In this document: positions 33,701 to 36,180 of the stretch, piece by piece
How positions within the stretch are numbered: the stretch's first letter is position 1
Layout: every line of letters begins with the position of its first letter
Source of the DNA: Priapulus caudatus
Taxonomy: Eukaryota > Priapulida > Priapulimorpha > Priapulimorphida > Priapulidae
Direction: 5' to 3'
Length of the DNA stretch: 36,180 nt
NCBI RefSeq assembly: GCF_000485595.1
Contig: NW_014577121.1
Coordinates: 100,551 to 136,730, forward strand
Translations under genes and position numbers: made by a program
Notes under the pieces: model-generated
The model's input: the letters and a program-made list of their open reading frames with translations, nothing else
Told to the model about the DNA's origin: nothing
Database searches by the model: none

Positions 33701-35129
33701 CTGACAGTATCGTAAGTACGCGGCTTTGTGCTTTACGTTTGAAGCTTTATTTAGATTTTAGTTCAATAATGTGTAGTTTATTGATGGAAGAACACTGATT
33801 TTCATCAGTGAGGTGGTATTTTGGACAAATTTCTGTGTGGCGGCTGAGAATTTTAGTAAGGCGGCCCGCCTCGCTTGTGTCAATGCAGGGGAAACACTGC
33901 CTTTAATGCATGTCAACCCACACATGCCTTCAAACTATAAGAAAGAATGTGTGACATACCATAAATCTCCCCCCCCCACAATTCCATATTTGCCTAAGAG
34001 GTAAGGTTAACTTAAATTAAGGTAAGGGTCACTTAGTCAGGGTGCAGCACAGACCTAAGTACAGGGATGAGAACAGCAAGAAGGAAAAAAAGAGGAAAAT
34101 ATAACGAAGGACAAGTACGAGGCGGCGTAGCCGCCAATTGGGGAAGGTGCAGGAGGGGTGACCCCTCCCCCAAGGGGGGTCTGTGGGATCCCCCCAGAAT
34201 TTTTTTGAGAAAAATATACTCTGTAACGACATCTTTAGGCCATGTGGAGATACATTCTAGCTCAATTTAGGTATTTGCAAAAGCCATACTCGTAATATAA
34301 TATTATTTTAACAACAGATTTGAGGCCTTCCCCATGACCTTTTGTTGCTAACCTAGCAACTGTACATAATGGCTTTAGAACAATATTATATACATTAAAC
34401 TGGTAGAAAACAAGTATAACATTTCTTTCAAGCATGAATAATAAAAATATAAAATTGTCATGTGATATAAAAATTTACTCAAACCATGTTAAAAGTTCAC
34501 AGGCAGTACACTAATGTTTACCTGTCTAGCAGTTTAACAAATTAAACATACAACGGGCAGAATTGGTTGGTGCTGAAGTCAAAACAAATATTAATGATAT
34601 TATATTGGATTGATTGGAATAGCCATTTGAAACAGAAATAGTCATCACCCCCCCCCTCCGAAAAAATTATTTATTTTCTTTTTTTCCCCTTTTTCTTTTC
34701 CTTTTTTACCACCGAATTTGCACGATTCACGCGGCTGTCAAATCGATGGAATTCCGCCGATCGGCGGACAATTCTCATCCCTGTAAGTAGCTCTATCCAT
34801 GTAGATACTATTCTGAGGCGTAGCGAAGGGCTACAGAGTTAGAGCAAAGTTATGATTTCTCGGCAGTACACAACATCCATTATATTAAAACTCGGTGATA
34901 TCTAATAATAAATGAATGTCTGATGATATAAATAATCATGCATAAACTATTTTTATGCAATAGGTATCACAATATACTCTCAAATTTTAAAGTATTTGTC
35001 CCCCTGAACTAACTAACATACCCAGTCAGTTGTGAAAGGGGCTCCATTAGTCATGAGTACTCTAACTTCCTCTGTGTCACCTCTCCTGGATGCATCCAAC
35101 AGCCTCTTGCCAAGATCCACCAATGACAT
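27789..35129 (-). CDS. GABPB: GA-binding protein beta subunit (ankyrin/coiled coil)
   Basis: Nuclear partner of the ETS factor GABP-alpha: the ankyrin repeats bind alpha, and the C-terminal coiled coil pairs beta subunits. Eight coding exons on the minus strand: 35129-35022, 32916-32719, 30820-30653, 30151-29917, 29710-29624, 29350-29228, 28641-28459, 27997-27789; all GT-AG, phases 0,0,0,1,1,1,1; stop TAG. Product 436 aa (human GABPB1 395, GABPB2 448). Residues 1-36 are the family N-terminus ([20 protein letters not shown]). Ankyrin repeats follow at about 37-68, 69-101, 102-134 and 135-158 ([41 protein letters not shown]). The middle (159-367) is Ser/Thr/Ala-rich with a basic ASRARKK patch and [10 protein letters not shown]. 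The coiled coil covers about 393-430 ([28 protein letters not shown]). Exon 1 opens with the ATG just inside a CAG acceptor-like site. Introns 1-2 hold several MITEs. Confidence 0.95.
28686..28985. repeat. CpG-rich repeat-like patch in GABPB intron 6
   Basis: Contrasts with the AT-rich intron: CTCCGCCCAACGGAG hairpin, GTGTGTTTGTGTGTCGCGCG, then reiterated GAGCGAGCAGCARC/AGCCAGCG motifs and a GCCAGCG...CGCTGGC stem. Probably a dispersed element or minisatellite; no named family. Confidence 0.45.
31519..31845. mobile_element. CAGG-ended MITE in GABPB intron 2
   Basis: Ends CAGGGGTGGAAATTAAC and rc CAGGCTGCGAAATTAAC, both leading into GGGAGTCCG motifs that recur inside. Flanks AACAC (31514-31518) and GACAC (31846-31850), a possible 5-bp duplication with one mismatch. 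327 bp, no transposase. Confidence 0.7.
32160..32529. mobile_element. Fold-back hAT-like MITE in GABPB intron 2
   Basis: Arms of about 145 bp starting CAAGAGCTCATAATAGAGAA, with a central loop of about 80-110 bp. Flanked by a perfect 8-bp direct repeat TTCTATAT (32152-32159, 32530-32537). The arms are nearly identical, so a transcript through it would fold into a long hairpin. Confidence 0.92.
32979..33245. mobile_element. Truncated CAGGGTTCTT-ended repeat in GABPB intron 1
   Basis: Left edge CAGGGTTCTTCCCATGCC resembles the end of 11437-12057. Segment 33065-33240 (GGAGCGAGCAAAGCGAG, CCATGCTAGGGGG, GGTGCAATTTGGTGCATTCT) matches 22141-22330 inverted. No right inverted repeat, so it is partial or chimeric. 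Confidence 0.65.
33571..33578 (+). promoter_or_regulatory. Candidate TATA box
   Basis: TATATATA 42 bases upstream of the ATG of a candidate first exon. In an AT-rich intron such a run can be chance; it gains weight only from the exon next to it. Confidence 0.25.
33613..33711 (+). CDS. Candidate first coding exon nested in GABPB intron 1
   Basis: Thirty-three codons open at ATG in CAACATGGCG and end exactly in phase at ATC|GTAAGT, a strong donor. The peptide starts [16 protein letters not shown] and ends VTRADSI; I recognise no family. It is more CpG- and GC-rich than its surroundings and lies antisense to GABPB. No following exon is identifiable on the plus strand before the window ends, so the rest would lie to the right or the call is false. 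Confidence 0.3.
33800..33899. mobile_element. Solo end of a CAGTGTTTCC-type element
   Basis: On the minus strand it begins CAGTGTTTCCCCTGCATTGA and continues with a GGCGGGCCGCC motif, the layout of hAT-like ends. No matching left end is visible. Confidence 0.5.
33977..34560. repeat. Direct duplication, left copy
   Basis: Starts CACAATTCCATATTTGCC and is repeated from 35611 to the window edge with mostly 1- to 4-base insertions or deletions. The shared block includes unique DNA outside the MITE starting at 34062 as well as that MITE's left part, so it is not two independent insertions. Confidence 0.95.
34062..34783. mobile_element. CAGGGATGAGA-ended MITE, 6-bp TSD, copy 2
   Basis: Ends CAGGGATGAGAA on both sides, flanked by a perfect 6-bp direct repeat TAAGTA (34056-34061, 34784-34789). 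Its right end carries a CCGCCGATCGGCGG palindrome and GATTTGACAG, homologous to the left end of 21634-22377. It lies in GABPB intron 1, 239 bases from exon 1. Confidence 0.88.
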
Positions 35130-35366
35130 ACTGGTGAGTACAGTTGTGACTCAGATTGGTCTGAGGTCCTGTGTGTTTGACATGGAAAATAAAAAGCATT
35201 GTAATGCAATGGGAGTTTCTTGGTAGTTCACCAAGTAATGATTGGTGATAATAATAAGCAGTAAGGTTGCAACTCCAATCACTGAGAGAGCTTAATGTTT
35301 TAACTGTTAAGGGGACATCCATCCCACGATACTGCATATATTTTGGCACTGCTGCTACACTAAATT

Positions 35367-35429
35367 ATCCCCTAATTTGAGGTGTAACACTTATTTAGTA
35401 AATAAGTGTTACATCTCAAATTAGGAGAT
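35367..35429. repeat. 63-bp near-palindrome upstream of GABPB exon 1
   Basis: Arms CCTAATTTGAGGTGTAACAC...TTATTTA with a single-base centre (35398) and few mismatches. No convincing flanking duplication. It lies about 240 bases 5' of the GABPB ATG, within the promoter or a 5' UTR intron. Confidence 0.8.
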
Positions 35430-35453
35430 TAATTTTTTTAGAGAATGTGGTTG

Positions 35454-35610
35454 CAGGGCTCACAAGCCTCATGCATTAGGCGTGAGACTCACTTCAGCAC
35501 AATCTCACGCTTGCATGCACATTTCTGATAGTCCCCGAAAATCTCACGCAATTCCAATAATCCAGATGAGACGGGATACTAGAGAAGCGTTGCCGAAAGG
35601 AGATTTGATC
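35454..35610. mobile_element. Left end of a CAGGGCTCAC-type element, truncated at duplication junction
   Basis: Starts CAGGGCTCACAAGCCTCATG with a subterminal AGGC/GCCT stem and CTCACGC motifs. It stops without a right end where the duplicated block starts at 35611. Confidence 0.5.
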
Positions 35611-36180
35611 CACAATTCCATATTTGCCTAAGAGGTAAGGTTAACTTAAATTAAGGTAAGGGTCACTTAGTCAGGTGCGCAGCACAGACCTAAGTACAGG
35701 GATGAGAACAGCAAGAAGGAAAAAAAGAGGAAAATATAACGAAAGGACAAGTACGAGGCGGCGTAGCCGCCAATTGGGGAAGGTGCAGGCAGGGGTGACC
35801 CCTCCCCCAAGGGGGGTCTGTGGATCCCCCAGAATTTTTTTTGAGAAAAATATACTCTGTAACGACATCTTTAGGCCATGTGGAGATACATTCTAGCTCA
35901 ATTTAGGTATTGCAAAAGCCATACTCGTAATTAATAATATATTTTAACAACAGATTTGAGGCCTTCCCCATGACCTTTTGTTGCTAACTAGCAACTGTAC
36001 ATAATGGCTTTAGAACAATATTATATACATTAAACTGGTAGAAAACAAGTATAACATTTCTTTCAAGCATGAATAATAAAAATATAAAAGTCATGTGATA
36101 AAAAATTTACTCAAACCATGTTAAAAGTTCACAGGCAGTACACTAATGTTTACCTGTCTAGCAGATTTTAACATTAAACG
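35611..36180. repeat. Direct duplication, right copy (runs off window)
   Basis: Second copy of the block at 33977-34560, offset 1634 bp, including the start of the MITE (CAGGGATGAGAACAGC at about 35697). Differences cluster in homopolymers and short repeats. Confidence 0.95.

Overview
The window is metazoan nuclear DNA, AT-rich, with four spliceosomal-intron genes separated by repeat-dense, gene-poor DNA. The genes are clearly animal orthologues: PP1 inhibitor-2, a U1A/U2B''-type snRNP protein, bifunctional CoA synthase and GABP-beta. Intron positions, TTAGGG-type hexamers and a heavy load of hAT-like non-autonomous elements suit an invertebrate. An early-branching one such as a sponge or cnidarian is my guess; I cannot fix the phylum from sequence alone.

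Layout. 1-2540: 3' part of PPP1R2 (+), four exons, one intron apparently GC-AG. 2541-6259: no gene recognised. 6260-9263: complete SNRPA/SNRPB2-like gene (-), five coding exons. 9886-24000: about 14 kb of layered mobile DNA. It holds a 5'-truncated LINE (-) split by two DNA transposons; a fold-back hAT-like element (13291-14543) split by a second element; a hAT-like MITE (14819-15427) that itself received two tiny palindromes; a G-run/purine-rich element with an assembly gap (15500-17965); CA/TA microsatellites; and a MITE cluster just upstream of CoA synthase. 24116-25759: COASY (+), a single coding exon with a 39-bp intron in its 5' UTR. 27789-35129: GABPB (-), eight coding exons and four ankyrin repeats, with MITEs in its introns. 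33977-36180: two near-identical blocks 1.63 kb apart flank GABPB exon 1, either a real duplication or an assembly error.

The four genes are housekeeping or regulatory and do not form a functional cluster. PPP1R2/SNRPA and COASY/GABPB are convergent pairs.

Most unusual signal: ultra-short (35-56 bp), near-perfect palindromes, each unrelated in sequence, each flanked by an 8-bp direct repeat like a hAT target-site duplication (14878-14923, 15109-15153, 19444-19478, 20485-20540). A 91-bp relative (20889-20979) belongs to a hairpin family with conserved outer arms and different inner arms. They look like transposons reduced to two fused terminal repeats. Elements with 5-, 6- and 8-bp duplications coexist and overlap, so their order of insertion can be read.
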